Of a stretch of DNA of 64,000 bases, positions 52,632 to 61,230 are shown piece after piece; within the stretch, counting starts at the first letter, position 1; each line of letters starts with the position of its first letter. The translations under genes were made by a program, and so were the position numbers. This DNA comes from Pseudomonadales bacterium. Its GTDB lineage: Bacteria > Pseudomonadota > Gammaproteobacteria > Pseudomonadales > Porticoccaceae. The DNA is taken from positions 1,736,001 through 1,800,000 of the forward strand of contig JACKOF010000001.1 of NCBI GenBank assembly GCA_024234435.1. The letters are read 5' to 3'. Under the pieces are notes generated by a model. The model saw only the letters and a program-made list of their open reading frames with translations, was not told where the DNA came from and did no database searches.

Positions 52632-54166
52632 TACCCCGCCCTCACTACAGAGACTCTCGCGCTACGCGCTTTGGGGGAACTGGAAGCCTTTGACACTTTT
52701 GATTCCCTGGTAGGCAACCGGGGCACTTCGTGAACGAGCGCCATCTCCAGATCATGAACAATATTATCCAGCGTTCGACTAATTTTGGTTTGAAGGCGTA
52801 TTTTCTCAATCTGCGGCCAAGTCGCCCGCTCACCATGCTTGATCATTTGGAGAATTTCTTCGCTACTGGGTTGCATCAGCATATACACAGGGTTGTGAAT
52901 CCTCTTGGGCGGGAGAATATTAATATCCCCTGTATAGGTTTGAGCAAGAACAGAGCTGCACAATGTAAGCAGTCGACTTGAAGTTTTGTTTAAGTTCATT
53001 GGCCTGTCAATCAACTTGGCAGCGGCCAGCGCCCACTCCTTGCTTGTATTTTTTAAAGTTTGTTTAATCAACCCCCACTCGGAAGTAGAACTGCTATCAG
53101 TCACAAAAGGAAGAGCCAGTGGGTTTGTCTGGCTGACAATCGTGTGATTAACACCATACAGGCGCATAACCCGCTTAATGGGTAAATCATCACTGACCGA
53201 ACCATCAATCCATTTCCGCGAAGGCAGGTAGGGTTTACGCTGGCCATTTTGGTCCTTAGCAGCCAACGTTACTGCGGGATAAAAACCTGGTAATGCAGCA
53301 GAAGCCAGCAACGCTTCCCTGATCATGACATTGGGTGAGGCAATGTCGTTCAGCAGCCTTGATGTCTGGTGTTTCTCGGCAGGCGCCACTGATACATTTA
53401 TATGAATACCGGTAAGTTCAGCTGCTTCCTGAAAAGTGATATCCGGAATAAGGCGCTCGAAAAAGTTTTCAACCTCTTTTGATGACACCTGGGAAAACCT
53501 GTTCAAAAAACCTTTTTTGGTCAGATTCTTTTCCCTCTCCACTTCCATTTTCAGCAGGTCAGGATCGAAAATTTTCTTTAAATCGCCACCGGAATGACAG
53601 CCAACAATTGCCGCAACAATTGCCCCTCCGCTGGAGCCGCTAATCACCGAGGGAAGAATATCTTCTTCCCAAAGAGCCTTAACAACACCCAGATGAAAAT
53701 AAAACAATGACCCCGAACCACTCAGCATCAACGCAGAGCGGCCATAACAATGACTGGCGCGATGAAAAAACTCCAGTTTGTTTTCCAATGAAATTGAATC
53801 AACTTCAGGACTCGCAAGGTATTCCAGAGCAGAGGAAACTTCTTCCACATAATCCACAATCAACTGTTTGGTACCAAAGTGGGCCTTTTTATACAGCACG
53901 CCCTTGCCCATGCCACCCATATTGCCGTGAATACCTTCATTCAACGCAAACAGCAGCCCCTCGTCGTCACCATTGGCCCTTAACTCCCGGTAAGTATCAA
54001 CACGCTTTCTGATAGCGCGGTAATCATAGAGGTCAGAGCGTTCCTTCACTTTCCAGATATCTGCACCATCCACCATATCCTGACGAATAGCCAGTTTCTT
54101 CCACTCTTCATAATTCTCTGTTTTGTTCATCTCGGCTCTCATTAACTTCGTAAGGTACCAGGACAT
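52631..54166 (-). CDS. Patatin-like phospholipase/triacylglycerol lipase with DUF3336 domain
   Basis: 511 residues from the ATG at 54164-54166; a GTG one codon upstream is an equal candidate, and either overlaps the stop of the wax synthase gene. Residues ~10-140 form the DUF3336 domain found in yeast TGL3/4/5 lipases (EEWKKLAIRQDMVDGADIW). The patatin domain has the SGSGSLFYFHLGVVKAL oxyanion loop, nucleophile GSSGG (near 186) and the catalytic Asp in WIDGSV. It would release fatty acids from triacylglycerol or phospholipid. It lies between a synthase and a monoacylglycerol lipase. Confidence 0.9.
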   Translation of the reverse strand: MSWYLTKLMRAEMNKTENYEEWKKLAIRQDMVDGADIWKVKERSDLYDYRAIRKRVDTYRELRANGDDEGLLFALNEGIHGNMGGMGKGVLYKKAHFGTKQLIVDYVEEVSSALEYLASPEVDSISLENKLEFFHRASHCYGRSALMLSGSGSLFYFHLGVVKALWEEDILPSVISGSSGGAIVAAIVGCHSGGDLKKIFDPDLLKMEVEREKNLTKKGFLNRFSQVSSKEVENFFERLIPDITFQEAAELTGIHINVSVAPAEKHQTSRLLNDIASPNVMIREALLASAALPGFYPAVTLAAKDQNGQRKPYLPSRKWIDGSVSDDLPIKRVMRLYGVNHTIVSQTNPLALPFVTDSSSTSEWGLIKQTLKNTSKEWALAAAKLIDRPMNLNKTSSRLLTLCSSVLAQTYTGDINILPPKRIHNPVYMLMQPSSEEILQMIKHGERATWPQIEKIRLQTKISRTLDNIVHDLEMALVHEVPRLPTRESKVSKASSSPKARSARVSVVRAG

Positions 54167-55647
54167 CACTGCTTACCACCACTAATCGATCTTACCGGTG
54201 AATTTTTACGGGGCTTTTTTCTGCTTGCCGCCATTGCCGACTTCTTCAGTTCGACAACAGAGGCCTCCAGAAAATCTCGCAACCTCTCCATATCGGGAAT
54301 AATTTCCCTTGTTGATGTCATACTGATTGTTATTTTGCCGTTATAACTTAGCGCGACAAAAAACAACCCCATGCCTTCGCCTAGCGGGGTCATGCCATAT
54401 TGATGGAGGCTCTGGGCTCCCTGCATATATAGCGGTGTTTGCGGACCAGGCACGTTCGAAATGGCAAAATTGCACAACTTCGCGGTGACACCCGAATTGA
54501 TAATAATTCGACTGGCCAGAGCAAGGGTTGCGCCTGGCATACTTTGGGACACATCCGTCATTAACCGTGCAGAAATGCCCGATTTAGCGGCCTTGCTCAA
54601 CTGGGTTTGGTAGGTAATTTGCGCCAGCCTCTCAATAGGGTTCGCCATATGAGTACATAAATCGGTTGTCATGGCTGTAATCTGATTACCTTCGCCAGAG
54701 CCTGACTCCGGCCCCTGCTTTCTGGTATTTATTGGCACCCAGGCCACTAATGGCTCTTCAGGCAATTCCTTGTGATAGGAAAGATAACTGCGAATCGCAC
54801 CACTGCACACTGCCAGCACGACATCATTAATCTTGGCACCATCAACAGATTTCTGAATGACTTTAAAGTCATCGAGAGCAAACTCAGCCGCATCAAAAAT
54901 TTTCTGGGGAGAAACTTTTTTATTCAATCGGGTAAACGGAACCTTGAACTTTTCCCTAGCTTTTTCGGAAGGTGTAACAGCTTTCGCCAGCGCCGGGAAA
55001 ATCATCGGCGCGGCACGCCACAATGTCTGACCCATTCGTATCGGGGAATGAAGATGATTGTTGACAAACCGCTTCCACATCTCATCAGGTGTAGGGGCTT
55101 CTCCAGCGCCTTCGGCAACTTCGGAAATATCAACAGCAGGTGTGCCATTAACATCAATATCACTCAGGCAGCCGAAAAATTTCACCATCGATGAACCATC
55201 AACGGCCGAGTGGTGAACTTTAGTGATCAGTGCGAAGCTGCCCTCTGGCAAGTGATCCATGCCAACCAGATTCTCCACAATATGCATTTCCCACAAAGGC
55301 CGGTTCATATCCAGTGGCCGGGAATGAATCCGCCCCATCAACTCACAGAGTTCGTGCCACCCCCCTGGCGCGGGGAGCCGGTGCAGGTGCAAATGCCCTT
55401 CCAAATCGAAATATTCATCGTCAGCCCAATAAGGAAAATCAAGATCAAGAGGCACCCTGACCAGTTTGCGGGTAAAAATAGGGCTGGTATGGAGTCTCGA
55501 CTGCACATGCGCCTTAACCAGCTCAAACCGGCTTTTTCTGGTCTTTTTTTCAGGTGGCGCAAAAATGCTCGCCATGACAACATTAGAAAGATTCTGGCTG
55601 TTCTCCATATAGAGAAATTGCGAGTCCTGGGCATTGAGTTGCTTCAT
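54166..55647 (-). CDS. Wax ester synthase/diacylglycerol acyltransferase (WS/DGAT)
   Basis: 493 residues from the ATG at 55645-55647, 9 nt after GGAGGTG; the longer open frame (to 55896) overlaps the preceding gene and is not the start. MKQLNAQDSQFLYMENSQN is the WS/DGAT N-terminus. The catalytic motif HHSAVDG is at 145-151, and the C-terminal half has the family's SNVPGPQTPLYMQGA and PLGEGMGLFFVALSYNGK. The enzyme makes wax esters from fatty alcohol and acyl-CoA, or triacylglycerol from diacylglycerol and acyl-CoA, at the membrane surface where storage droplets form. Its start lies 4 nt after the stop of the HAD-PlsC gene. Confidence 0.96.
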   Translation of the reverse strand: MKQLNAQDSQFLYMENSQNLSNVVMASIFAPPEKKTRKSRFELVKAHVQSRLHTSPIFTRKLVRVPLDLDFPYWADDEYFDLEGHLHLHRLPAPGGWHELCELMGRIHSRPLDMNRPLWEMHIVENLVGMDHLPEGSFALITKVHHSAVDGSSMVKFFGCLSDIDVNGTPAVDISEVAEGAGEAPTPDEMWKRFVNNHLHSPIRMGQTLWRAAPMIFPALAKAVTPSEKAREKFKVPFTRLNKKVSPQKIFDAAEFALDDFKVIQKSVDGAKINDVVLAVCSGAIRSYLSYHKELPEEPLVAWVPINTRKQGPESGSGEGNQITAMTTDLCTHMANPIERLAQITYQTQLSKAAKSGISARLMTDVSQSMPGATLALASRIIINSGVTAKLCNFAISNVPGPQTPLYMQGAQSLHQYGMTPLGEGMGLFFVALSYNGKITISMTSTREIIPDMERLRDFLEASVVELKKSAMAASRKKPRKNSPVRSISGGKQ

Positions 55648-55651
55648 GATA

Positions 55652-57256
55652 CTATTCACCTCCATGAGGCTGCTTGGATTGAGCTCCCTTCTTTGCCGAT
55701 CCTTTACCTTTGCCTGTCGGCTTGGGCTTGGCTCCGGGTTTTCGTGATTTACCTGAAGGTTTCCCTGTTGCATTGCCAGCCGTGCCTGGGGCTTTACGGG
55801 ACCGGCTTGTTTTAGCAGGAACGGATTCCTCGTCAAAACCCAATGACTTGAGAAACATGTTCCGCACCACGGCAATATTGGTGTCGAGATCGTCAACAGT
55901 CCAGTCTGAAGTATCTACCGGTGGCAGCACTTCCACTTCAATTTTTCCCGGGCGGTAGGCAAACTGACCTTTCGGCTGAATATCAATAGCATTGTGGATC
56001 ACTATCGGCAGTATTGGCGCTTTTGCCTGCATAGCCACATGGAAGGCTCCCTTCTTGAAAGGTCCGGGCTTTTTCGTTTCCGAGCGGGTACCTTCCGGAG
56101 CAATGACAACATTGCGGCCTTCAATAGCCAACGCATCCACCAGAGGCTGCATTGCTTCGATGGCACTTTTGCTGTTGGCCCGATCAATAGGAATAATACC
56201 GGCAAATTTATAAGCATTAGTCAGCAATTTGAACCGGCTCATCTCTTGCTTGCCAACCCCTGAAAAGTTATCTCTTAGCAACTTCATCATCACCAGACCA
56301 TCGGCTTGGCTTTGATGGTTAAAAACAACCAACACCGGCTGCTTTTTCCAAAGATTTTCCGGGTTTCGCACATGAAGCTTGGCGCCGATAAGCGCAAAGG
56401 AAAGTTCGGTGAACAATGACAGCATAAAACGGCGCCCATCATCCCTGGAGCCATTCAGCTTCCAAACGCCCATCCCAGTGAAATAAGACGCAATCAGAGA
56501 ACCGTAAACACCTATACTGCGCATATATTGCATCAGACTGGGCTTGCCTGTGCGGGCAAACTCCTGTACCGGCCAGCCTTTTTCAGAAGCCCTGGTGCGC
56601 AAACGCTCATTTGGATTCACAATCCGCGGGAAGCCGACTCGCTCAAGTGCTTCCATATCGTCGTCACTATCGGTATAAAAACAGCTTTTGGACAAATCCA
56701 CTCCGTGCTCTGCCGCAAGCGACTCCAAAGCAATAACCTTGCCTTCACCCCAACAGACCGGCCTTAAAATACGCCCGGTAAATTCACCATCTTCAACTTC
56801 ATAATTTGAACAATAAATATGCTCGACACCCAGATCACGAGCCAGCGGCTCTACCTGGTAAGGCGTTGCAGAGGAGACAATCGCAACTGTATGACCTTTC
56901 TTCAGGTGCGCTGAAATCAGCGCTCTAGCCTCAGGGTAGACAATCGCTTTTATATAATCTTCGTAGACTTCTTCACTGAACTGTTGGTAGTCATCCTCGC
57001 TGACTCTGCTCAGGACTTTTGCACCGACATCCATCAAACCGGAGAAACCAACCATACCCAGTTTGTAATTAGCAATAGTGGCAACAACTTCAGCTAGCCC
57101 CAGTGGGGTTATATGACCTTTTTTAAGCTGCTCCCGGAGGAAAATAAACGCGGAAAAACCATCGATTATTGTACCATCAAAGTCAAAAATGGCCCCTGAG
57201 TCTGGCCCAGCTGGCATCTCACCGATATGGCGAGTAACGTGTTCATAGGTGTCCAT
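55652..57256 (-). CDS. HAD-IB phosphatase fused to PlsC-like acyltransferase
   Basis: 534 residues from the ATG at 57254-57256; an ATG 17 codons upstream (57307) is possible, neither has a strong ribosome site. The N-terminal HAD domain (~15-225) carries IFDFDGT and the Lys/Asp motif SCFYTDSDDDMEALE. The C-terminal acyltransferase domain (~290-470) has FNHQSQADG (HX4D) and PEGTRSETKKPG. A Lys/Pro/Gly-rich basic tail of ~45 residues ends it. The fusion could dephosphorylate phosphatidate or lysophosphatidate and acylate, channelling glycerol-phosphate intermediates to diacylglycerol for the WS/DGAT that follows. Such fusions stand next to WS/DGAT in Marinobacter-like genomes. Confidence 0.9.
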   Translation of the reverse strand: MDTYEHVTRHIGEMPAGPDSGAIFDFDGTIIDGFSAFIFLREQLKKGHITPLGLAEVVATIANYKLGMVGFSGLMDVGAKVLSRVSEDDYQQFSEEVYEDYIKAIVYPEARALISAHLKKGHTVAIVSSATPYQVEPLARDLGVEHIYCSNYEVEDGEFTGRILRPVCWGEGKVIALESLAAEHGVDLSKSCFYTDSDDDMEALERVGFPRIVNPNERLRTRASEKGWPVQEFARTGKPSLMQYMRSIGVYGSLIASYFTGMGVWKLNGSRDDGRRFMLSLFTELSFALIGAKLHVRNPENLWKKQPVLVVFNHQSQADGLVMMKLLRDNFSGVGKQEMSRFKLLTNAYKFAGIIPIDRANSKSAIEAMQPLVDALAIEGRNVVIAPEGTRSETKKPGPFKKGAFHVAMQAKAPILPIVIHNAIDIQPKGQFAYRPGKIEVEVLPPVDTSDWTVDDLDTNIAVVRNMFLKSLGFDEESVPAKTSRSRKAPGTAGNATGKPSGKSRKPGAKPKPTGKGKGSAKKGAQSKQPHGGE

Positions 57257-57425
57257 AGCTTTTCCGGCACATTGATGTATTTCTTGCAGTTTACCTCCTG
57301 CCGACATTTGGAAACCGGCTTGAGGGCAACTACCCCATCATAACTCGAACTGTATAGCGGACTCTAGCAGTTAAGATCTCTGGGATTAACGTAGAGGTCT
57401 TAAATATAACAGAATTTATATTAGC

Positions 57426-57469
57426 AAAAAGCCACGCATCATTAATACAAAAAAATGAAGCGCGGCTTT
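57426..57469 (-). terminator. Terminator of the AMP-ligase/ECH/SDR operon
   Basis: A 15-nt-arm hairpin: AAAGCCACGCATCAT (57428-57442) pairs with ATGAAGCGCGGCTTT (57455-57469), with one G-T pair and one mismatch. Read on the minus strand it ends GGCTTTTTG, a short T-run, 84-125 nt past the AMP-ligase stop at 57553. I saw no gene in 57257-57552; an 81-codon minus frame there (57330-57575) is not credible. Confidence 0.75.
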
Positions 57470-57552
57470 CATCCAATCCTAATTTGAAATAGCCAGAGAA
57501 TTTAGCGTAAAAAATCCAAAAAAATACGCTAACCATCTGCTCTTGAAAGACT

Positions 57553-59121
57553 TTATACGTTTCTCTCCTGACCATCCCAGTAAGGTTGACGCAACTCCCT
57601 TTTCAACACCTTCCCTGTACCGCCGAGCGGCAGTGCCGAAAAGAAATCAACCGATTTCGGGCATTTATATCCTGCCAGTCGCTCTTTTGCGTAAGTGATC
57701 AATTCGTCTCCGCACTCTGAATAGCCTTCATTCAGCACTACGCAAGCCTTGACTTCTTCACCCCAGCGTTCACTGGGAACACCAATAATGGCTACGCGCT
57801 GCACCGCTTTATGCAAGGAAAGGCAGTTTTCGACTTCAGAACAATAGACGTTCTCACCACCAGTAACAATCATATCCTTGGCGCGGTCAACAATATACAA
57901 AAAGCCTTCTTCATCACGATAAGCGACATCGCCAGACTTAAACCAACCATTATCGTAGACTTCAGACCATGCTTTCGGCTTGTTCCGGTAACCTCTGGAA
58001 ATACTGGGAACACGAATCCACATTTCACCAGCCTCACCATCAGGCAACTCAACACCGTCTGGAGTCATCACCTTAATATCGATCAGCGGCAACGGTTTAC
58101 CACAGGAAGTCAGGCGTTTCTCGTTAGACAAGTCATGCTCCTCAGGGCGCAGCAGCGTAATAGCGCCGCCGCTTTCTGTCGAGCCATAGAACTGCATAAA
58201 CCGGCAAGGCATAAACTCCAGAGCCCTCTTGATGACGCCAAGGGAAATCGAGGAACCGGCATAAACCACTTCGCGAATACTACTGAAATCACTATCTGCG
58301 GCGGCAGGATCCTCAATCAACATCTGAATCATCACTGGTGCGACAGCCAGGATAGTGGGCTTCTTGCTTTGAATTTCTTCGAGCACCAACTTCGGTGAAA
58401 AGGCTTTTACAACCGCAATGGTGCCACCATTAAAGAGGGCCTGGATCGTCAGACCAATACCCAACAAATGAAAGTTTGGCGCAACAAACAGCAGCGTATC
58501 ATTATCATCCCAAGTGTAAGCGGGCTCAAAATGTTCGCACATCCGCATCAAAATGATGCCGCTGTGCATAAACTCCACACCTTTCGGCTTCCCGGTAGTA
58601 CCCGAGGTGTAAAGAATCCAGGCCAGATCGTCCAGACCGCACTCCAGCATTGGGTCTTCGTCGCTAAACTTGCCAATCCATTCCCGAAAGGGGTTGCTTT
58701 CAGGCACGCCGGGCGTGACAAACTTTGTTTGCAATTTAAAAGGCAGTAATTTGTTTACTGCCGCCCAGGTTTCAGACAACTCGGAATTAACAAGACCCAT
58801 CGCAGGCGTTGCATCTTCAAGAACGCCCTGCAATTCCTCAACAGCCAGCCGCCAGTTCAACGGAACAAACACTGCAGACGCTTTGGCGGCCCCCAGTAAT
58901 GCGATCAGAAAGTCGTCAGAATTACTGCCGTAAAAAACAACACGGTCTCCCGGTTTGACACCTGCGTCAATCAACCCATTGGCAAACTGATTTGTCATCT
59001 TGTCCAAACAGGACATACTGATAACATTATTTTCAAACAACAAAGCGGGTTTGTCCGGATAATTCCGGGCGTTATAACGCGTCATGTCCGCGACGTTTCT
59101 AACTTCTGGATAGGGCCACAT
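57553..59121 (-). CDS. Fatty-acyl-CoA synthetase-like AMP-dependent ligase
   Basis: 522 residues, class I adenylate-forming fold. Motifs: P-loop YTSGTTGKPKG (about 170-180), FYGSTESGG, the hinge D of YIVDRAKDMIVTGGENVY and the catalytic lysine in GTGKVLKREL. It converts a carboxylic acid to its CoA ester in the cytosol with ATP. The length fits medium/long-chain or aromatic/cyclic acid ligases. AGAGG lies 5 nt before the ATG. It is the third gene after an SDR and an enoyl-CoA hydratase, all close together, so it feeds a beta-oxidation-like route. Confidence 0.92.
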   Translation of the reverse strand: MWPYPEVRNVADMTRYNARNYPDKPALLFENNVISMSCLDKMTNQFANGLIDAGVKPGDRVVFYGSNSDDFLIALLGAAKASAVFVPLNWRLAVEELQGVLEDATPAMGLVNSELSETWAAVNKLLPFKLQTKFVTPGVPESNPFREWIGKFSDEDPMLECGLDDLAWILYTSGTTGKPKGVEFMHSGIILMRMCEHFEPAYTWDDNDTLLFVAPNFHLLGIGLTIQALFNGGTIAVVKAFSPKLVLEEIQSKKPTILAVAPVMIQMLIEDPAAADSDFSSIREVVYAGSSISLGVIKRALEFMPCRFMQFYGSTESGGAITLLRPEEHDLSNEKRLTSCGKPLPLIDIKVMTPDGVELPDGEAGEMWIRVPSISRGYRNKPKAWSEVYDNGWFKSGDVAYRDEEGFLYIVDRAKDMIVTGGENVYCSEVENCLSLHKAVQRVAIIGVPSERWGEEVKACVVLNEGYSECGDELITYAKERLAGYKCPKSVDFFSALPLGGTGKVLKRELRQPYWDGQERNV

Positions 59122-59169
59122 ATCTACCTCTAATACTTTTTCAAACAGATTGTTATAGTTATCGGTGAA

Positions 59170-59934
59170 TCACTTATCAATTATTTTTTGCATCGCACTC
59201 AATGCGTCTTCGGATCTGGCACACTCAACCATACCTAAAGCCTCCATCTCTAACTGGGTTTCAAGAGATTGATTGAAAGACGTGAGCAACAACCGACGCA
59301 TACGCCCATATACTTCGGTCGGCCCCTTTGCCAGTTTGTCTGCCAACTTCATACAGTGGTCTTTCAGCTGCTCCTGCTCGACCACCCCGTTAATCAACCC
59401 ATTTTCAACTGCCTTCTCAGCGCTCCACATTTCATTCAGGAGCAAAAACTCGGTTGCCTTGCGACTGCCAACCCGTCTTGGCAGGTAATGGGAAACACCG
59501 GTATCACCACACAAACCAACACCGGCAAAAGCAGCATAAAACTGGGTTTTGGGTGTAGCGTAGACAAAATCAGCACCGGCAATCAGTGCAAGCGCTCCGC
59601 CAACTACCAGATTATGAGCAGCAACAATAACAGGTGCATCATTTCGGGCAAATCGGGCCACACCCATATGAAGGTTTGCAGTCATACGCTTGAACTTGGC
59701 AGGTAGTTCTTCCGGTTTTACAACAAATTCCTTGATATCACCACCAACGCTGAAGTTTTTTCCAGCGGCATCAATAAAAACAGCACCGATGTCACTATTC
59801 TCCCCACAAAGAACGGAGAGTTCATTAAACTCCTCACAAAAAAGCGCGTTAAACGGATTGCCCAGCTCCGGCTGATTTAAGCGGATGTGTGCAACATTAT
59901 TCGCAACAGAGAATTCAAATGCTCGAAATTCCAT
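59170..59934 (-). CDS. Enoyl-CoA hydratase/isomerase family protein
   Basis: 254 residues of crotonase fold. Oxyanion segment KNFSVGGDIKEF (about 54-65) and the AHNLVVGGALALIAGADFVYAT region (about 104-125) are typical. The usual hydratase Glu in the second half is not clear: the segment reads GVGLCGDTGVSHYLPRRVG, as in PaaG-type isomerases that carry Asp there. It could therefore be a hydratase or a double-bond isomerase. GAGGAAG is 4 nt before the ATG, 18 nt after the SDR stop. Confidence 0.9.
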   Translation of the reverse strand: MEFRAFEFSVANNVAHIRLNQPELGNPFNALFCEEFNELSVLCGENSDIGAVFIDAAGKNFSVGGDIKEFVVKPEELPAKFKRMTANLHMGVARFARNDAPVIVAAHNLVVGGALALIAGADFVYATPKTQFYAAFAGVGLCGDTGVSHYLPRRVGSRKATEFLLLNEMWSAEKAVENGLINGVVEQEQLKDHCMKLADKLAKGPTEVYGRMRRLLLTSFNQSLETQLEMEALGMVECARSEDALSAMQKIIDK

Positions 59935-59952
59935 AACTCTTCCTCTGCTCCG

Positions 59953-60834
59953 TTATACCGAACGCTTTTCTTTTTCTTTAGCAACAGAAGCCTGGATAGC
60001 CTCACGAGCACTCTGCCAGTCTTCATCAGTCATCGATGAAAGACCCGCAAATGTGCTGTGCCCGGCCAGATGATGTGCACCATCAATCGCGATAGTTTGA
60101 CCTGTGAGATAGTCACAGCCATCAGACATCAAAAACACCACCAGATTCTGCAACTCCGGCATTTTACCAAAACGACCTAGTGGAATCGTGGAAGAATCCG
60201 TAGCGCCAATACCTTTACCAGTAGGGTCTAATTTATCCCATGCACCCTCTGTAGGGAAAGGGCCTGGAGCCATAGCATTTACTCGAATACCCGCACCGCC
60301 CCACTCCACGGCCAGAGACATGGTCATGGCATGAATAGCCGTTTTAGCCATGGTAGCGGGAACAACATAGGCAGAGCCGGTCCAGATCCAGGTGACCAGA
60401 TTACTGAGAACAGAACCCGGCAAACCCTCTTTCAACCAACGCTTACCGACAGTAGTTGTCGCATAATAACTACCATCCATAATCGTTGAACAAATAGCAC
60501 GATAACCGCGAGGAGAAATATCTTTAGTAGGCGAAATAAAGTTCGCACCCGCATTGTTGATCAGACCAGTCAGGGGGCCATCTTCCCAAATAGAGTTGAC
60601 CATCTCATCAATCGAATCCGGGTCACGAATGTCATTAATGCGGTAATGAATGCGCCCCGGCGCAATGGATTCCAGCTCGTTAACGGCTGTTTGCAATACT
60701 TCTTCACGACGTCCGGAAATATAGACTTCTGCTCCTTGCTGCAACAACCCTTCGCTCATCGCCTTGCCCAAACCAGTGCCACCACCAGTTACCAGAATCC
60801 GTTTACCCGACAGGGCATTTTTATCAAACAGCAT
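59953..60834 (-). CDS. SDR-family 2,4-dienoyl-CoA-reductase-like enzyme
   Basis: 293 residues. Cofactor motif TGGGTGLG (16-23), the SGRREEVL turn suited to NADP, NNAGANFISP. Instead of the standard Ser/Tyr/Lys layout it reads GSAYVVPATMAKTAIHAMTMSLAVEW..AGIRVNAMAPGPFPTEGAW, which is the pattern of mitochondrial and peroxisomal 2,4-dienoyl-CoA reductases, where Lys is kept and Tyr is displaced. It would reduce dienoyl-CoA intermediates from unsaturated substrates. First gene of the operon with the hydratase and ligase (AGAGAGG 8 nt upstream of ATG). Confidence 0.87.
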   Translation of the reverse strand: MLFDKNALSGKRILVTGGGTGLGKAMSEGLLQQGAEVYISGRREEVLQTAVNELESIAPGRIHYRINDIRDPDSIDEMVNSIWEDGPLTGLINNAGANFISPTKDISPRGYRAICSTIMDGSYYATTTVGKRWLKEGLPGSVLSNLVTWIWTGSAYVVPATMAKTAIHAMTMSLAVEWGGAGIRVNAMAPGPFPTEGAWDKLDPTGKGIGATDSSTIPLGRFGKMPELQNLVVFLMSDGCDYLTGQTIAIDGAHHLAGHSTFAGLSSMTDEDWQSAREAIQASVAKEKEKRSV

Positions 60835-60941
60835 TGAACGTACCTCTCTTCTTAGAATCTACTAAATCTATTGAATAAATGACAAAATTATCAGGAAAAT
60901 ATCTATTGACAAACCCGGCCAATCCATCCAACTCAAGCTTC

Positions 60942-60969
60942 GCCACACTTTATATGTGGCATTTTTTTT
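60942..60969 (+). terminator. Terminator-like hairpin upstream of the [2Fe-2S] reductase
   Basis: GCCACA (60942-60947), 7-nt loop, TGTGGC (60955-60960), followed by ATTTTTTTT (to 60969) on the plus strand. No plus-strand gene ends here. It could be an attenuator of a long leader for the reductase operon, or end a short RNA starting near TTGACA at 60906. Confidence 0.5.
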
Positions 60970-61057
60970 AAGCAACCGGTTTTTCCCGCAAGGTAGCAAA
61001 GTCGCGCTCTTTAAAGCAATACAGCGCTGCTCCCGAACGTCAGATTATACCAGTTAT

Positions 61058-61073
61058 TTAGTACGGTAACTAA
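61058..61073. promoter_or_regulatory. Operator-like inverted repeat upstream of the reductase promoter
   Basis: TTAGT-ACGGTA-ACTAA: 5-bp arms around 6 nt, 28 nt before the TTGACA box at 61101. This could bind an activator or a TetR/LysR-type regulator; the sole support is its symmetry and place. Confidence 0.3.
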
Positions 61074-61100
61074 CCAAAAGGTAGCGAACATAAAACTGTA

Positions 61101-61129
61101 TTGACAGCCATCAATATCTTGCTTACGGT
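61101..61129 (+). promoter_or_regulatory. Candidate promoter of the reductase-ALDH-ADH operon
   Basis: TTGACA (61101-61106), 17-nt spacer, TACGGT (61124-61129). The -35 is perfect and the -10 poor, a pattern of activator-dependent promoters. Leader of about 95 nt to the GTG at 61231. Confidence 0.4.
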
Positions 61130-61230
61130 TGACAAACTTGCCTTGAATTCAGGGCGGTTTCACAACCCATAAATAACCAACAAAAAAAGATAACAATAAA
61201 AACTTTCTTTATTATTTGAGGAATAAAGCA

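Larger units (their letters stand above)
60835..61230. other. Divergent control region between the two acyl/hydroxylase operons
   Basis: 396 nt between divergent operons without a protein-coding gene. It contains a hairpin with a T-run (60942-60969), an inverted repeat (61058-61073) and a TTGACA-box promoter (61101-61129). TTGACA also occurs at 60906-60911 and 61129-61134. No regulator gene is adjacent. Confidence 0.6.

Noticed and set aside
54772..55815. Two long plus-strand frames (140 and 201 codons)
   Set aside because: Antisense shadows of WS/DGAT and HAD-PlsC; His/Arg-rich and without family similarity.
55648..55896. N-terminal extension of the wax ester synthase
   Set aside because: Overlaps the HAD-PlsC gene; the ATG at 55647 has a strong ribosome site and matches the family start.
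57330..57575. 81-codon minus-strand frame
   Set aside because: Overlaps the end of the AMP ligase and contains the operon terminator hairpin.
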